From positions 5,952,001 through 6,016,000 of the forward strand of contig NZ_CP021354.1 in NCBI RefSeq assembly GCF_003130705.1: 64,000 nt of DNA, read 5' to 3'. How positions within the stretch are numbered: the stretch's first letter is position 1; each line of letters begins with the position of its first letter. This DNA is from Rhodococcus oxybenzonivorans. GTDB taxonomy: Bacteria > Actinomycetota > Actinomycetes > Mycobacteriales > Mycobacteriaceae. Shown one piece after another: positions 8,445 to 17,000 of this stretch. Below the pieces are notes generated by a model, which ran no database searches, had not been told where the DNA came from, and worked only from the letters and a program-made list of their open reading frames with translations. Both the position numbers and the translations under genes were made by a program.

Positions 8445-9587
8445 GTGGTTCTGCGAATATTCGGTCTGTCCTTCGCTGTCACGGTGGTGTCCATCATCAT
8501 CGCGGCGCTCTACGGAGGCCCCCAAGCCGTCCTGCTCGTCGTCATCCTCTCGATCCTCGAGATCTCCCTGTCGTTCGACAACGCCGTCATCAACGCCACC
8601 GTGCTGCGACGGATGAGCGAGTTCTGGCAGAAAATCTTCCTCACCGTCGGCATCGTCATCGCCGTGTTCGGCATGCGCCTGGTCTTCCCGCTGGTCATCG
8701 TGTGGCTGGCATCCGGCCTCGGCCCGGTCCTCGCTCTCGACCTCGCACTCAACCCGCCCGCCGACGACGCCGCATACTTCCCCGACGGCAGCCCCAGCTA
8801 CGAAACCCTGCTCACCGACGCCCACCCGCAGATCGCGGCGTTCGGCGGCATGTTCCTGCTGATGCTCTTCCTCGGATTCATCCTCGAAGAGCGCGAGATC
8901 ACCTGGCTGTCCTGGCTGGAGAAGCCGCTCGCCCGCGCAGGCAAGCTCGACCAGCTCGCAGTGATCGTCGCCGGTGGCCTGCTTCTGCTGACCGCCTCGT
9001 ACATCGCGCCCGAAGACACCGTCTCCACCGTGATGGTCGCCGGCGTCCTCGGCATGATCACCTACATCGCCGTCAACGGCCTCGGCGAACTGTTCAACAC
9101 CCCCGAAGAGGATGAGAACGGCGAGGTCGTCGAGGGCTCCAGTGGCGGCCCGACCGAACTGGCCAAGGCCACTGGCAAGGCCGGCTTCTTCCTGTTCCTC
9201 TACCTCGAGGTCCTGGATGCGTCGTTCTCCTTCGACGGCGTGATCGGTGCCTTCGCGATCACCTCCGACCCGATCATCATCGCCCTCGGCCTCGGCTTCG
9301 TCGGTGCGATGTTCGTCCGCTCGATCACCGTGTTCCTCGTTCGCAAGGGCACCCTGTCCGACTACGTGTACCTCGAACACGGTGCGCACTGGGCCATCGG
9401 CGCCCTGGCCGTGATCCTGCTCGTCTCCATCGGCTACCACGTCAACGAGAACGTCACCGGACTCGTCGGCGTCGCCCTCATCGGAGCCGCGTTCATCTCC
9501 AGCATCTTGCGCAACCGCAAGGCGGCAGCCGCCGGCGGAAGCTCGGACAACGACGTGGACGAGCCGAAACCGGTCACCATCAGCTAG
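8445..9587 (+). CDS. DUF475 (TerC-like) integral membrane protein
   Basis: 380 aa, about nine hydrophobic segments. Two conserved acidic membrane motifs, EISLSFDNAVINATVLRR near residue 40 and EVLDASFSFDGVIGAF near residue 250, mark the DUF475 branch of the TerC/YkoY metal-transport superfamily; a charged cytoplasmic loop (PEEDENGEVVEGSSG) lies between. The GTG start has AAAGG 9 nt upstream. TerC-type proteins are membrane anchors for TerD complexes and some export manganese. It is 117 nt after terD and followed by a strong hairpin, so terD-DUF475 is probably one unit. The ion, if any, is unknown. Confidence 0.9.
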   Translation: MVLRIFGLSFAVTVVSIIIAALYGGPQAVLLVVILSILEISLSFDNAVINATVLRRMSEFWQKIFLTVGIVIAVFGMRLVFPLVIVWLASGLGPVLALDLALNPPADDAAYFPDGSPSYETLLTDAHPQIAAFGGMFLLMLFLGFILEEREITWLSWLEKPLARAGKLDQLAVIVAGGLLLLTASYIAPEDTVSTVMVAGVLGMITYIAVNGLGELFNTPEEDENGEVVEGSSGGPTELAKATGKAGFFLFLYLEVLDASFSFDGVIGAFAITSDPIIIALGLGFVGAMFVRSITVFLVRKGTLSDYVYLEHGAHWAIGALAVILLVSIGYHVNENVTGLVGVALIGAAFISSILRNRKAAAAGGSSDNDVDEPKPVTIS

Positions 9588-9609
9588 GTTCTGCCTGTAC
9601 TCACATCCT

Positions 9610-9646
9610 GCGGCAGTGTTCGTGACCCGGTCACGAACACTGCCGC
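9610..9646. terminator. 37-bp near-perfect palindrome after the DUF475 gene
   Basis: Arms of 18 nt (9610-9627 and 9629-9646) are perfectly complementary around a single central C. There is no T-run, as is common for actinobacterial hairpin terminators. It separates terD-DUF475 from the AIM24 operon. Confidence 0.7.
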
Positions 9647-9667
9647 TCGGCACTGGAAAGGGCACCT

Positions 9668-10291
9668 ATGGCGCGGCTGCTCGAGAAGTCGAAGAAGGTG
9701 GTCGAAGCCCAACTGGCCGGAACCACCATCCGGGCAATACAGGGATCGATGATTGCCTACGAGGGCAATGTCAGCTTCAAATCGGCCGGTTTCGGTGGCG
9801 GCGACGGTGTACTGGCGGGGATGAAGAGGCGCGCCACCGGCGAGTCGCTGTCCTTGATGGAATGCTCCGGCAACGGTGTCGTCTACTTCGCGGTGGGCGG
9901 CCAGCACGTCACCGTCATCGACCTCGCGGGTGAAACGCTGCAGGTGGAGTCGCAGCAACTCCTCGCACTCAGCGGCAACCTGAACACCAACGTCACCTTC
10001 ACCGGTCTCCGCGGCGGTGTCGGCGGCCAGGGCCTGTTCACCACGACGGTGTCGGGACAGGGGCAGGTGGCCCTCCTCTCGGCCGGCGGCCCGCTTATCC
10101 ACCTCGAGGTGTCGCCGCAGTATCCACTCGTGGTCGACCCCGACGCCTTCGTCTCGGCCCGCGGGCAGTTGACCCAGTCCTTCGTCACCGATGTGTCGTG
10201 GCGGACCGCCGTCGGCCAGGGCAACGGCGAAGCCTTCTCCCTCAAGTGGGACGGCCACGGCGTCGTGTCCATCCAGCCGGCGGAACGGTGA
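9668..10291 (+). CDS. AIM24-family protein 1 of 3
   Basis: 207 aa. AIM24 (DUF124) beta-sandwich protein: AIQGSMIAYEGNVSFKSAG, LMECSGNGVVYFA, LLALSGNLNTNVTFT, GLFTTTVSGQGQVAL and VDPDAFVSARG occur in family order. GAAAGG lies 7 nt before ATG 9668. The stop overlaps the next gene as GTGA. AIM24 proteins resemble the trp-RNA-binding attenuation protein fold; the bacterial function is unknown. Its place beside terD/DUF475 suggests a part in the Ter stress response. Confidence 0.88.
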   Translation: MARLLEKSKKVVEAQLAGTTIRAIQGSMIAYEGNVSFKSAGFGGGDGVLAGMKRRATGESLSLMECSGNGVVYFAVGGQHVTVIDLAGETLQVESQQLLALSGNLNTNVTFTGLRGGVGGQGLFTTTVSGQGQVALLSAGGPLIHLEVSPQYPLVVDPDAFVSARGQLTQSFVTDVSWRTAVGQGNGEAFSLKWDGHGVVSIQPAER

Positions 10292-10995
10292 TCAGCATGG
10301 TGTTCACACAGGTCAACTCGAAGGTCGTCAAGGTCGATGTCGGGGCAGCGGGCGGAGTCGTCGCGCGCACCGGGTCGATGCTGTTCTACACCGGTCAGGT
10401 CCAGTTCTCCCCGCACCAGGTCCCCGGTTCGCAGTCCATGGCCGGGATGGGCGGGTTCACCCGCATGGCCGGACGGATGATGCAGGGCGAACACGAGCGC
10501 ACGATGCTCGCGCAGGGACAGGGCGAGGTGCACTACGGTCACGCCGGTCTCGAGGTGCACGTGGTCGACATGTCGCAGGGTGGAACTCTGTGCGTCGAGG
10601 CGTCCCGACTGCTCGCCCACAACGCCGGACTGCAGAGCTCGGTGGTCTCGGTGATGAGTCAGGGCGGCGGCGGTGGTCGCGGAATGCTCGGTGCACTTCG
10701 AGGCGCCGCTGCGGGTGCGTTGTCCGGGACGGGCATGTTCACGACGCAGCTGTCCGGGTACGGATCGGCGGTGCTGTTGGCGCACGGTGGTTTCCTGGAG
10801 ATCCCCGTGGGCGGTCCCAACCCCATCCTCGTCGACCCCGACGCGTTCGTCGGTACGTACGGAAACGTCCAGGTAGAACTGAAGTCCGCGGTCGGCTGGC
10901 GGGATGCCGTGGGCCGCGGCGCCGGAGAAGCGATGCAATTGCAGTGCAGCGGACAAGGAATCGTCTACGTTCAGGCTTCGGAGGAGAAACTGTGA
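10288..10995 (+). CDS. AIM24-family protein 2 of 3
   Basis: 235 aa from GTG 10288, which overlaps the previous stop as GTGA (ATG 10297 is an alternative). AIM24 motifs: RTGSMLFYTGQVQFSP, LLAHNAGLQSSVVSV, GTGMFTTQLSGYGSAVLL and ILVDPDAFVGTYGNVQVELK. A Gly-rich insertion (MSQGGGGGRGMLGALRG) separates the halves. The protein is predicted soluble. The tight coupling of three paralogues suggests a hetero-oligomer; that is inference. Confidence 0.87.
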   Translation: MISMVFTQVNSKVVKVDVGAAGGVVARTGSMLFYTGQVQFSPHQVPGSQSMAGMGGFTRMAGRMMQGEHERTMLAQGQGEVHYGHAGLEVHVVDMSQGGTLCVEASRLLAHNAGLQSSVVSVMSQGGGGGRGMLGALRGAAAGALSGTGMFTTQLSGYGSAVLLAHGGFLEIPVGGPNPILVDPDAFVGTYGNVQVELKSAVGWRDAVGRGAGEAMQLQCSGQGIVYVQASEEKL

Positions 10996-11747
10996 GCAAC
11001 GTGCTGAATCCGTCGACCCTGGGCGCCAGCGACAACATTCCGGACAACAGTTACGCCTACTGCATCGACCTCACGGCCCCCTGGTTCATCCGCAAGGGTG
11101 CGATGATCGCCTACTACGGGCAGATGCAGTTCCAGGCGCTGACCCACGGATTGCACGGCGCCGCACTGCACATGGTGGCCAACCAGTTCTCGGCGCCGCT
11201 CTACATGGGTGAGTATGCAGTAGCCGAAGGCTTCGGCAAGCTGATCATCGGTGACCGGGGCTACGACATCAACTCGTATGACCTCGACGACGGCAACCTC
11301 ACCATCCGGGCGTCCAATCTCCTTGCCTTCGAACCGGGTTTGTCGCTGAACCAGTCGATTGTCCCGGGGTTCCTTACCCTCATCGGAACCGGCAAGTTCC
11401 TGGCCTCCTCCAACGGCCCGGTGATGTTCGCCGAGCCGCCACTGCGGATCGACCCCGAAGCCCTGGTCGGGTGGGCGGACTGCCCGTCGCCGAGTCACCA
11501 CTACGACCAGGGGTGGATCAGCAACTTCCTCGCCGCCGGCGCCCACATGATGGGCATCAACTCGGGGGAGGAACGACAGTTCGACTTCACGGGCGCCGGA
11601 ACGGTTTTGATTCAGTCCAGCGAGAAAGTCCTGAGCGACACGCATGTCGTGCGCAGCATCGAGGGCCAGATCCACGGCATCACCCCGAGCGGTCTGCAGC
11701 GGCTCAACGGTGTGATCGCCGCCAAGCTGGCCGAGCAGCCTCGCTGA
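10992..11747 (+). CDS. AIM24-family protein 3 of 3
   Basis: 251 aa from GTG 10992, again in GTGA overlap with the gene before. Recognised by RKGAMIAYYGQMQFQAL, NLLAFEPGLSLNQSIVPGFL, GTGKFLASSNGPVMF and IDPEALVGWADCPSPSHHYD. It is the longest and most divergent of the trio, with a C-terminal helical tail (SIEGQIHGITPSGLQRLNGV). It ends the operon just before a strong inverted repeat shared with the convergent gene. Confidence 0.87.
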   Translation: MSNVLNPSTLGASDNIPDNSYAYCIDLTAPWFIRKGAMIAYYGQMQFQALTHGLHGAALHMVANQFSAPLYMGEYAVAEGFGKLIIGDRGYDINSYDLDDGNLTIRASNLLAFEPGLSLNQSIVPGFLTLIGTGKFLASSNGPVMFAEPPLRIDPEALVGWADCPSPSHHYDQGWISNFLAAGAHMMGINSGEERQFDFTGAGTVLIQSSEKVLSDTHVVRSIEGQIHGITPSGLQRLNGVIAAKLAEQPR

Positions 11748-11753
11748 CTTCGA

Positions 11754-11802
11754 GGCGAATGTACCTTTCGACGCTGCTACCGCGCCGAAAGGTACATTCG
11801 CC
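11754..11802. terminator. Bidirectional hairpin between AIM24 operon and convergent gene
   Basis: Perfect 17-nt arms (11754-11770 and 11786-11802) around a 15-nt loop, placed between two convergent stops. It could end transcription in both directions. Confidence 0.75.
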
Positions 11803-11805
11803 CTG

Positions 11806-12276
11806 TCACCGGGCGGGGTTGGGGCCCAGCCGAATGACGTCGGTCCGGGCATGCAGCCCGATTTCCGGCCACCCCACGGTCAGGGTGATCACGCCCGACT
11901 CCGGGTAGGCGCCGACCCAGTAGCGGGGCTCGGTGTGATATTCGGACGTCTCGCTCGTGGCCACCCTCGACGTGGACTGCAGGTGGCTCGGGTCGGCCTC
12001 ACCGACCACGTCGTCCACCCGCACGTGCACCGCGAGATACGACCAGCGGGCGGACGGGTCGTCGGGATCGTCGAGGGGGCGGGTTTCGTGACGCGCCCTG
12101 TCAGCCGTGCGTCCCGTGGCGGTGAGCTCGATGCGCAGCTCGAGACCCGCCGGGTGGGCGACCACCTCTGCCAGCCGGAGCGTCAGATCACGGGTAGTCG
12201 CGAGTGCGGCGGGGCCGTATACGACGACCCCTCCCGTGGCGGGCGGCGCGGCCGCCGGCCACCGCCTCCTGCGCAT
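11806..12276 (-). CDS. Hypothetical protein
   Basis: About 156 aa; ATG 12276 (RBS-like GGGG) or ATG 12285 could be the start. After a basic N-terminus (MRRRRW) it shows alternating beta-strand patterns (LELRIELTATGRT, WSYLAVHVRVDD, SGVITLTVGWPEIGLHARTD), like a small beta-sandwich. It has no signal peptide or membrane span. I do not recognise a family. It stands alone between the AIM24 operon and an F420-type oxidoreductase. Confidence 0.6.
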   Translation of the reverse strand: MRRRRWPAAAPPATGGVVVYGPAALATTRDLTLRLAEVVAHPAGLELRIELTATGRTADRARHETRPLDDPDDPSARWSYLAVHVRVDDVVGEADPSHLQSTSRVATSETSEYHTEPRYWVGAYPESGVITLTVGWPEIGLHARTDVIRLGPNPAR

Positions 12277-12335
12277 GCACCCCATGGTCCCACCGGGGGC
12301 GGCGGCCTGCCACAACTACGTTCCGGGCCGAATGC

Positions 12336-12785
12336 TCACGGCAGCTGGGCCATGCCGTACAGGTGTGTCGCGCGGACCCGGAGTACCTGCCGTCGCTCGG
12401 ACACCATCGCCCGACGAAAGTCTTCCCAGTCATCGTGTTCCCGACCTGCTGCATTGCGGAATACCTCGACGAGCTCGTCGGTGGCCGCGTCGTGGGGGTC
12501 GCTGGCGACGGCACTCAGCTCGGCGTCACCTTCGACGACCGCGTAACTCCAGAAGTCGGGCGCGCTCACGTGCAGTGACACTCGGGGGTCCCGCGCGGCG
12601 TTGCGTGTCTTCGCCCGGTCCGCGGTCACCGAGATCCGGGCGGTGTTCGTGTCGGGGTCCCAGGTGTAGAGAACGTTGGACAGCTGCGGTCGGCCATCCC
12701 TTTTGATCGTTGTGAGGACGGCGTGCGAGTGTGTCGCGACGAGGTCGAGCAGGGGACGCTGCGCGTCGTTCACTTCCAGGCTCAT
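12336..12785 (-). CDS. PPOX-class F420-dependent oxidoreductase
   Basis: 149 aa split-barrel flavin/F420-binding protein. HAVLTTIKRDGRPQLSNVLY, RISVTADRAKTRNAARDPRV and WSYAVVEGDAEL are typical of the pyridoxamine-phosphate-oxidase-like F420 group in mycobacteria and relatives. ATG 12785 is preferred over an in-frame start four codons upstream. Such enzymes reduce small substrates with F420H2; the actual substrate is unknown. It is a single gene, minus strand, with no functional partner nearby. Confidence 0.85.
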   Translation of the reverse strand: MSLEVNDAQRPLLDLVATHSHAVLTTIKRDGRPQLSNVLYTWDPDTNTARISVTADRAKTRNAARDPRVSLHVSAPDFWSYAVVEGDAELSAVASDPHDAATDELVEVFRNAAGREHDDWEDFRRAMVSERRQVLRVRATHLYGMAQLP

Positions 12786-12833
12786 ACCGACACCCAACCA
12801 CGGTGCGGTCGGTGATGTTCCCGCAGCGCCGTC

Positions 12834-13697
12834 TCACCCGGACTCGCCCGGTGATCCTTCCGCGTCGAGCAGGACGCGCGCCGAACCGGCGAACGACCGA
12901 ACCTGCGCGTCGTCCCAGAGGTGTGCGGGCACACCACCACCCAGTAGTTGCCGAACCAGTGCGGGGTCGTCGCCGAGGGGCGCGTCACTTCCGGCGATCA
13001 CGATGTTGCCGTAGCGGCGGCCCTTGAGCATGGCTGGGTCCGCGATCACGGCGGTGTGCGGAAACACGCTGCCGATGGTGGCCGCCTCCCGCCGCGCCTT
13101 CACGAGGTCGCGGGTGTCACCGCAGTTGACGACGTAGATCCCGCCCGGTGCCAGGACCCTGCGAACATGGCCGGTGAATTCGACGGTGGTGAGTGACGGA
13201 GGCGTCGTGTTGCCGGCGAACACGTCACGAATGATCAGGTCGCGGCTCGACTCGGTGAGGGTTTCGGTGACAGCCCTGGCTTCACCGACGCGGAGTCGGA
13301 GCAGCGGTGCCCGCGGCAGATCGAACCACCGACGCACCAGTTCGGCCAGCTTGCCGTCCAGTTCGACCACTACCTGACGGGCGTCCGGGTACACAGCCGA
13401 CAGATAACGGGCAAGTGAGCACGCGCCGCCGCCGAGATGCAGCGCCCGCACCCGGTCCGCGCGCTGCCAGCGGGATCCGATCAGGTCGGCCATCCACCGC
13501 ATGTACTCGAAATCGAGGTGTTCGGGATCCGTGAGGTCGATGTGTGAACTTTCGACGCCGTTCACATTGAGGACCCAGCCGTGGGGATTGACGTTGTCCT
13601 CGGCGAGTTCGCAGGTTCCCGTGTCGATCGGATAGACCCCGGCGACGGGCCCACCTTCGGCTGCGTGCGCAGTTCGGCCACCACGCTGCCTGCCCAT
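12834..13697 (-). CDS. Spermidine-synthase-like methyltransferase-fold protein
   Basis: 287 aa. VRALHLGGGACSLARYLSAV is the nucleotide-binding motif I of the spermidine synthase/Rossmann methyltransferase fold, VVVELDGKLAELVRRW is motif II, DLIIRDVFAGNTTPPSLTT and GIYVVNCGDTRDL follow. Actinobacterial members are usually annotated spermidine synthase, but the substrate residues are not conserved well enough to claim polyamine synthesis. Start ATG 13697. It is divergent from the small hypothetical gene at 13818. Confidence 0.8.
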   Translation of the reverse strand: MGRQRGGRTAHAAEGGPVAGVYPIDTGTCELAEDNVNPHGWVLNVNGVESSHIDLTDPEHLDFEYMRWMADLIGSRWQRADRVRALHLGGGACSLARYLSAVYPDARQVVVELDGKLAELVRRWFDLPRAPLLRLRVGEARAVTETLTESSRDLIIRDVFAGNTTPPSLTTVEFTGHVRRVLAPGGIYVVNCGDTRDLVKARREAATIGSVFPHTAVIADPAMLKGRRYGNIVIAGSDAPLGDDPALVRQLLGGGVPAHLWDDAQVRSFAGSARVLLDAEGSPGESG

Positions 13698-13817
13698 ATT
13701 CCGACTTCCCTACCGTTCGCATCGACTGCGCGCGTCTGCTGCGACAATCGTCATCCCACGATACCGGCACGACCACGCGGTGACCTACCGTAGTGGCGCG
13801 CACGAGAGAGGGAGGCG

Positions 13818-14147
13818 ATGGAACCTCAGGAAGTCGACTTCGCCCACACCGAAGGCGCGGCGCGCAAACGTCGCGAGAAGGCCGTGGGGCTCGCCAAATA
13901 CGTCTGGGATCGCGCTATCAGCGGGAAGGAATTGCTCGACCTCACCGACAGCACACTGCGGAAACTGGCGCGGGCAGCCGGATCCAATCCACCGAGCACC
14001 ATGGAAACCTGGCTCACCGTGGCCGAACTGCTCGACCAGAAGTCGGCGTGGGCCGAGCGCCACCCGGATCATCCGTCGGCATCGCCCGCACACGCGGACG
14101 AGAAGATCATGTGGGTGAAGCCGCCCGTCGCGCCCTGGACCGACTGA
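13818..14147 (+). CDS. Small conserved-type hypothetical protein
   Basis: 109 aa, ATG 13818 with a strong GAGGGAGG ribosome site. Basic N-terminal half (AARKRREKAVGLAKYVWDR) then LLDLTDSTLRKLARAAGSN, which could be a helix-turn-helix-like segment, and an acidic tail ending KPPVAPWTD. I do not recognise a family. Codon use and the ribosome site support a real gene. Confidence 0.7.
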   Translation: MEPQEVDFAHTEGAARKRREKAVGLAKYVWDRAISGKELLDLTDSTLRKLARAAGSNPPSTMETWLTVAELLDQKSAWAERHPDHPSASPAHADEKIMWVKPPVAPWTD

Positions 14148-14161
14148 CGCCCGGCCGCACT

Positions 14162-15259
14162 TCAGGCCGACGGCCGCACCGCGAGGATGCGGTCGTCGCT
14201 CTCTGCCGGCAACCCCCGACCGTCGCGGTTGCTCGTGCTGAACCACAGCACCCCGTCCGGTGTGGCGACGACGGTGCGAAGCCGCCCGTACTCCTCTGCG
14301 AACAGCGACTGCGGTTCACCGAGCGAGCCGTCCCCGCCGACGGGTATCCGCCACAACCGTTCGCCCCGCAATGCCGCCACCCAGAGCGACCCGTCGAGGT
14401 AGGCGACGCCGGACGGTGACGCCTCGTCCGTGGGCCACTGCACCACCGGGTCCACGAATTCGGCCTCGTCCGCCTGCCCTTCGACCTCGGGCCATCCGTA
14501 GTTGGCGCCCGGCCGGATCAGGTTCACTTCGTCCCACGTGTTCGCGCCGAACTCGGTGGCCCACAACCTGCCTGCGTCGTCCCAGGTAATGCCCTGCACG
14601 TTCCGGTGTCCCAGCGACCAGACCGGTGAGCCGGACAGCGGGTTGTCGGGCGGAATCGTTCCGTCCGGATTGATCCGCAGGATCTTGCCGCCGAGCGAGG
14701 AGGGATCCTGGGCGAGCGGCCGATCACCGGCTTCACCGGTGGTGACGTAGAGCTTGCCGTCGGGTCCGAAGGCGATTCGGCCCCCGTCGTGGATCGACCC
14801 GGCCGGAATTCCTGTGAGGATCGGGACGGGCTCGCCGAGGCTGCGGCCGTCGTACCGCACGGCGACCACGCGGTTGTCCTCGTCGGTGGTGAGGTAGGCG
14901 AAAATTGTCTGGTCCGACGTGTAGGCGGGTGACACGGCGAGCCCGAGCAGTCCCGACTCCCCCCGCGCTGCCACCTCCGGAACCTCCCCGACCTCGGTCA
15001 CGTCACCGTTCGGTTGCAGACGACGGATGATGCCGCTGTCACGCTCGGCGATCACCGCGGCGCCGTCGGGCAACAGCGCGATTCCCCAGGGCACCTCCAA
15101 CTCGGTCGCGACCACGGTGGGAGCGGCAACGGTGGGAGCGGCAACGGGTGGTTGCGCCGCCGATGTCGCCGCCGACTCCCCCGTGCTCGAATCGGTCTGG
15201 CAACCGGTGGCGGCAAAGCCCACCAGCAACGCGGCAGCCGCAACACATCCCCGTTTCAT
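14162..15259 (-). CDS. PQQ-dependent sugar dehydrogenase-like lipoprotein
   Basis: 365 aa. A lipoprotein signal peptide (MKRGCVAAAALLVG, lipobox ATGC, Cys near 21) precedes a six-bladed beta-propeller of the glucose/sorbosone dehydrogenase family: LEVPWGIALLPDGAAVIAER, RGESGLLGLAVSPAY, DGGRIAFGPDGKLYVTTGEA, LGGKILRINPDGTIP, WSLGHRNVQGITWDD and PGANYGWPEVEGQ. It is anchored outside the membrane and would oxidise an aldose-type sugar using PQQ, if PQQ is available. The start is the first ATG before the signal peptide; longer in-frame upstream sequence is antisense to the NAT gene. Confidence 0.88.
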   Translation of the reverse strand: MKRGCVAAAALLVGFAATGCQTDSSTGESAATSAAQPPVAAPTVAAPTVVATELEVPWGIALLPDGAAVIAERDSGIIRRLQPNGDVTEVGEVPEVAARGESGLLGLAVSPAYTSDQTIFAYLTTDEDNRVVAVRYDGRSLGEPVPILTGIPAGSIHDGGRIAFGPDGKLYVTTGEAGDRPLAQDPSSLGGKILRINPDGTIPPDNPLSGSPVWSLGHRNVQGITWDDAGRLWATEFGANTWDEVNLIRPGANYGWPEVEGQADEAEFVDPVVQWPTDEASPSGVAYLDGSLWVAALRGERLWRIPVGGDGSLGEPQSLFAEEYGRLRTVVATPDGVLWFSTSNRDGRGLPAESDDRILAVRPSA

Positions 15260-15386
15260 GAGAGTCCTTCCGCCGCGCGCCCGTCTCCACCCATACAAGT
15301 GCGAAAGTACGCTCGCGCGCACGATGCCGCTCACCGGACGCGAACGGCGCCTGATCACCCACTCGGGCGTGCTTACACTGAGGGTC

Positions 15387-16208
15387 ATGGGAACTGCAGG
15401 CGATCTCGACCTCGAGCGGTACTTCGAACGGATCGGATACGACGGGGACCGATCCGCGACGACGGCAACACTGAACGCCATTGCCGCCCACCATGCCCGG
15501 TCGATTCCGTTCGAGAACCTCGATCCGTTCCTCGGCACACCGAATCGGCTGGACCTCGAGTCGCTGCAATGCAAACTGGTGGAATCGCGTCGAGGAGGTT
15601 ACTGCTTCGAGCAGAACCTCTTGTTGCGCGCCGTCCTCCTCGAACTGGGCTTCGACGTCACGGCGTTGGCGGCTCGGGTGCTGTGGGGGTCGCCGTCGAC
15701 CGACGTGATCAACCCGCGCTCGCACATGCTGCTTCTGGTCGATGTCGAAGGTGACCGGCGCATCATCGACGTCGGGTTCGGCGGCATGACCCTCGACACC
15801 ACGTTGCGCCTCGAAACGAACACGGTGCAGGACACTCGGCTCGAGCCGTTCCGGCTGCTCGACCTGCGCGGCGACTACCTCTTGGAGGCCCTCGTCGGTG
15901 ACGAGTGGCGTCCCATCTACCGCTTCGACCTCACCCCGCAGCACCCCGTCGACTACGAGGCGCCGAACTGGTACCTGTCCACCTGGCCCGGTTCCCATTT
16001 CGTCACCGGGCTCCTCGCTGCCCGGGTCGCGGAAGGGCGACGGTACGCACTCAACGGAACCCGGTTCACCGTCCACCCGCTCGGTGGTGAGTCCGTCCGA
16101 CTCGAGCTGACGAGCGCCGACGAGCTCCGCAAATGCCTCGAATCGGAGTTCCTCATCGACACCAGCGGGCTTCGCGGACTGGACGAGGCGTTCCACCGGT
16201 TGCCCTGA
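15387..16208 (+). CDS. nat: Arylamine N-acetyltransferase
   Basis: 273 aa, the normal NAT length. The catalytic triad is visible: Cys73 in SRRGGYCFEQN, His113 in NPRSHMLLLVD and Asp128 in RIIDVGFGG; ARSIPFENLDPFLG is the usual N-terminal motif. It transfers acetyl (or propionyl) from CoA to arylamines and hydrazines; in mycobacteria NAT belongs to the cholesterol-catabolism operon, but here it is alone. ATG 15387 follows GAGGGTC and is divergent from the sugar dehydrogenase. Confidence 0.95.
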   Translation: MGTAGDLDLERYFERIGYDGDRSATTATLNAIAAHHARSIPFENLDPFLGTPNRLDLESLQCKLVESRRGGYCFEQNLLLRAVLLELGFDVTALAARVLWGSPSTDVINPRSHMLLLVDVEGDRRIIDVGFGGMTLDTTLRLETNTVQDTRLEPFRLLDLRGDYLLEALVGDEWRPIYRFDLTPQHPVDYEAPNWYLSTWPGSHFVTGLLAARVAEGRRYALNGTRFTVHPLGGESVRLELTSADELRKCLESEFLIDTSGLRGLDEAFHRLP

Positions 16209-16238
16209 CAGGGTGCTCGCAGGCAACCGGCTCGACGC

Positions 16239-17000
16239 TCAACTCCAGCGTGCCTGGCCGCCGTCGAGCGGGATGGTGGCACCGGTCAGGTAGCCGGCGT
16301 CGGGTCCGGCGAGGAAGACGACGGCGCGTCCGATGTCCTGCTCACAGTCCCCGATCCGGCCCAACGGTATCGACCGGACGAACTCGGCCGCCTCCTCCGG
16401 ATTGTTCTCCGTCCACCACTGCAAACCGGGAGAGAGGGCATGCGGCGCAATGGCATTGACCCGGATTCCGTCGGCGCCCCACTCACTGGCGGCGGTGCGG
16501 GTGAGCGAGCGCATGGCCTCCTTCGTGGCCGCGTACAGCCCGTAACCGCTGGTGTCCCAGCGCACCGCCGAGGAACTCACGAGATTGACGATCGAGCCGC
16601 CGCCGCGTGCCTTCAAGTGGGGATGGCACAACTGCATGAGGAACAGAGTCGCCACAGGACCCACCGCCATGGCCCGGTCCAGCAGCTTCGGAGTGACCTC
16701 CAGCAACGGACCGAGCGCACTCGCGTTGGCGTTGTTGATCAGGATGTCGATGCCGCCGAACACCTCGACCACACGTGCGACCATCGGCCCCAGTTGCTCC
16801 CGCTTGCTGATGTCACACACGACGGGCTCGGCGACACCACCGAAGTCGGCGATGGCAGCGCACGTTTCGACGAGTTTCGACTCCGTGCGTCCCACCACCG
16901 CGATCCGCGCGCCCTCCTTGGCCAGTGCACGTGCCATACCGGCCCCGACGCCCTGCCCTGCTCCGGTGATCAGCGCCACCTTGCCGTCCAGCGTGCCCAT
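16239..17000 (-). CDS. SDR-family oxidoreductase
   Basis: 253 aa classical short-chain dehydrogenase. NAD(P)-binding TGAGQGVG near residue 12, DILINNANAS (NNAG-like) near 90, SSSAV and YAATKEAM (catalytic Ser, Tyr, Lys) and closing PLDGGQARWS. The start ATG overlaps the stop of the NTF2-like gene by one base. SDR plus SnoaL/NTF2 pairs are common in steroid and aromatic degradation in mycolata. The substrate is unknown. Confidence 0.9.
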   Translation of the reverse strand: MGTLDGKVALITGAGQGVGAGMARALAKEGARIAVVGRTESKLVETCAAIADFGGVAEPVVCDISKREQLGPMVARVVEVFGGIDILINNANASALGPLLEVTPKLLDRAMAVGPVATLFLMQLCHPHLKARGGGSIVNLVSSSAVRWDTSGYGLYAATKEAMRSLTRTAASEWGADGIRVNAIAPHALSPGLQWWTENNPEEAAEFVRSIPLGRIGDCEQDIGRAVVFLAGPDAGYLTGATIPLDGGQARWS

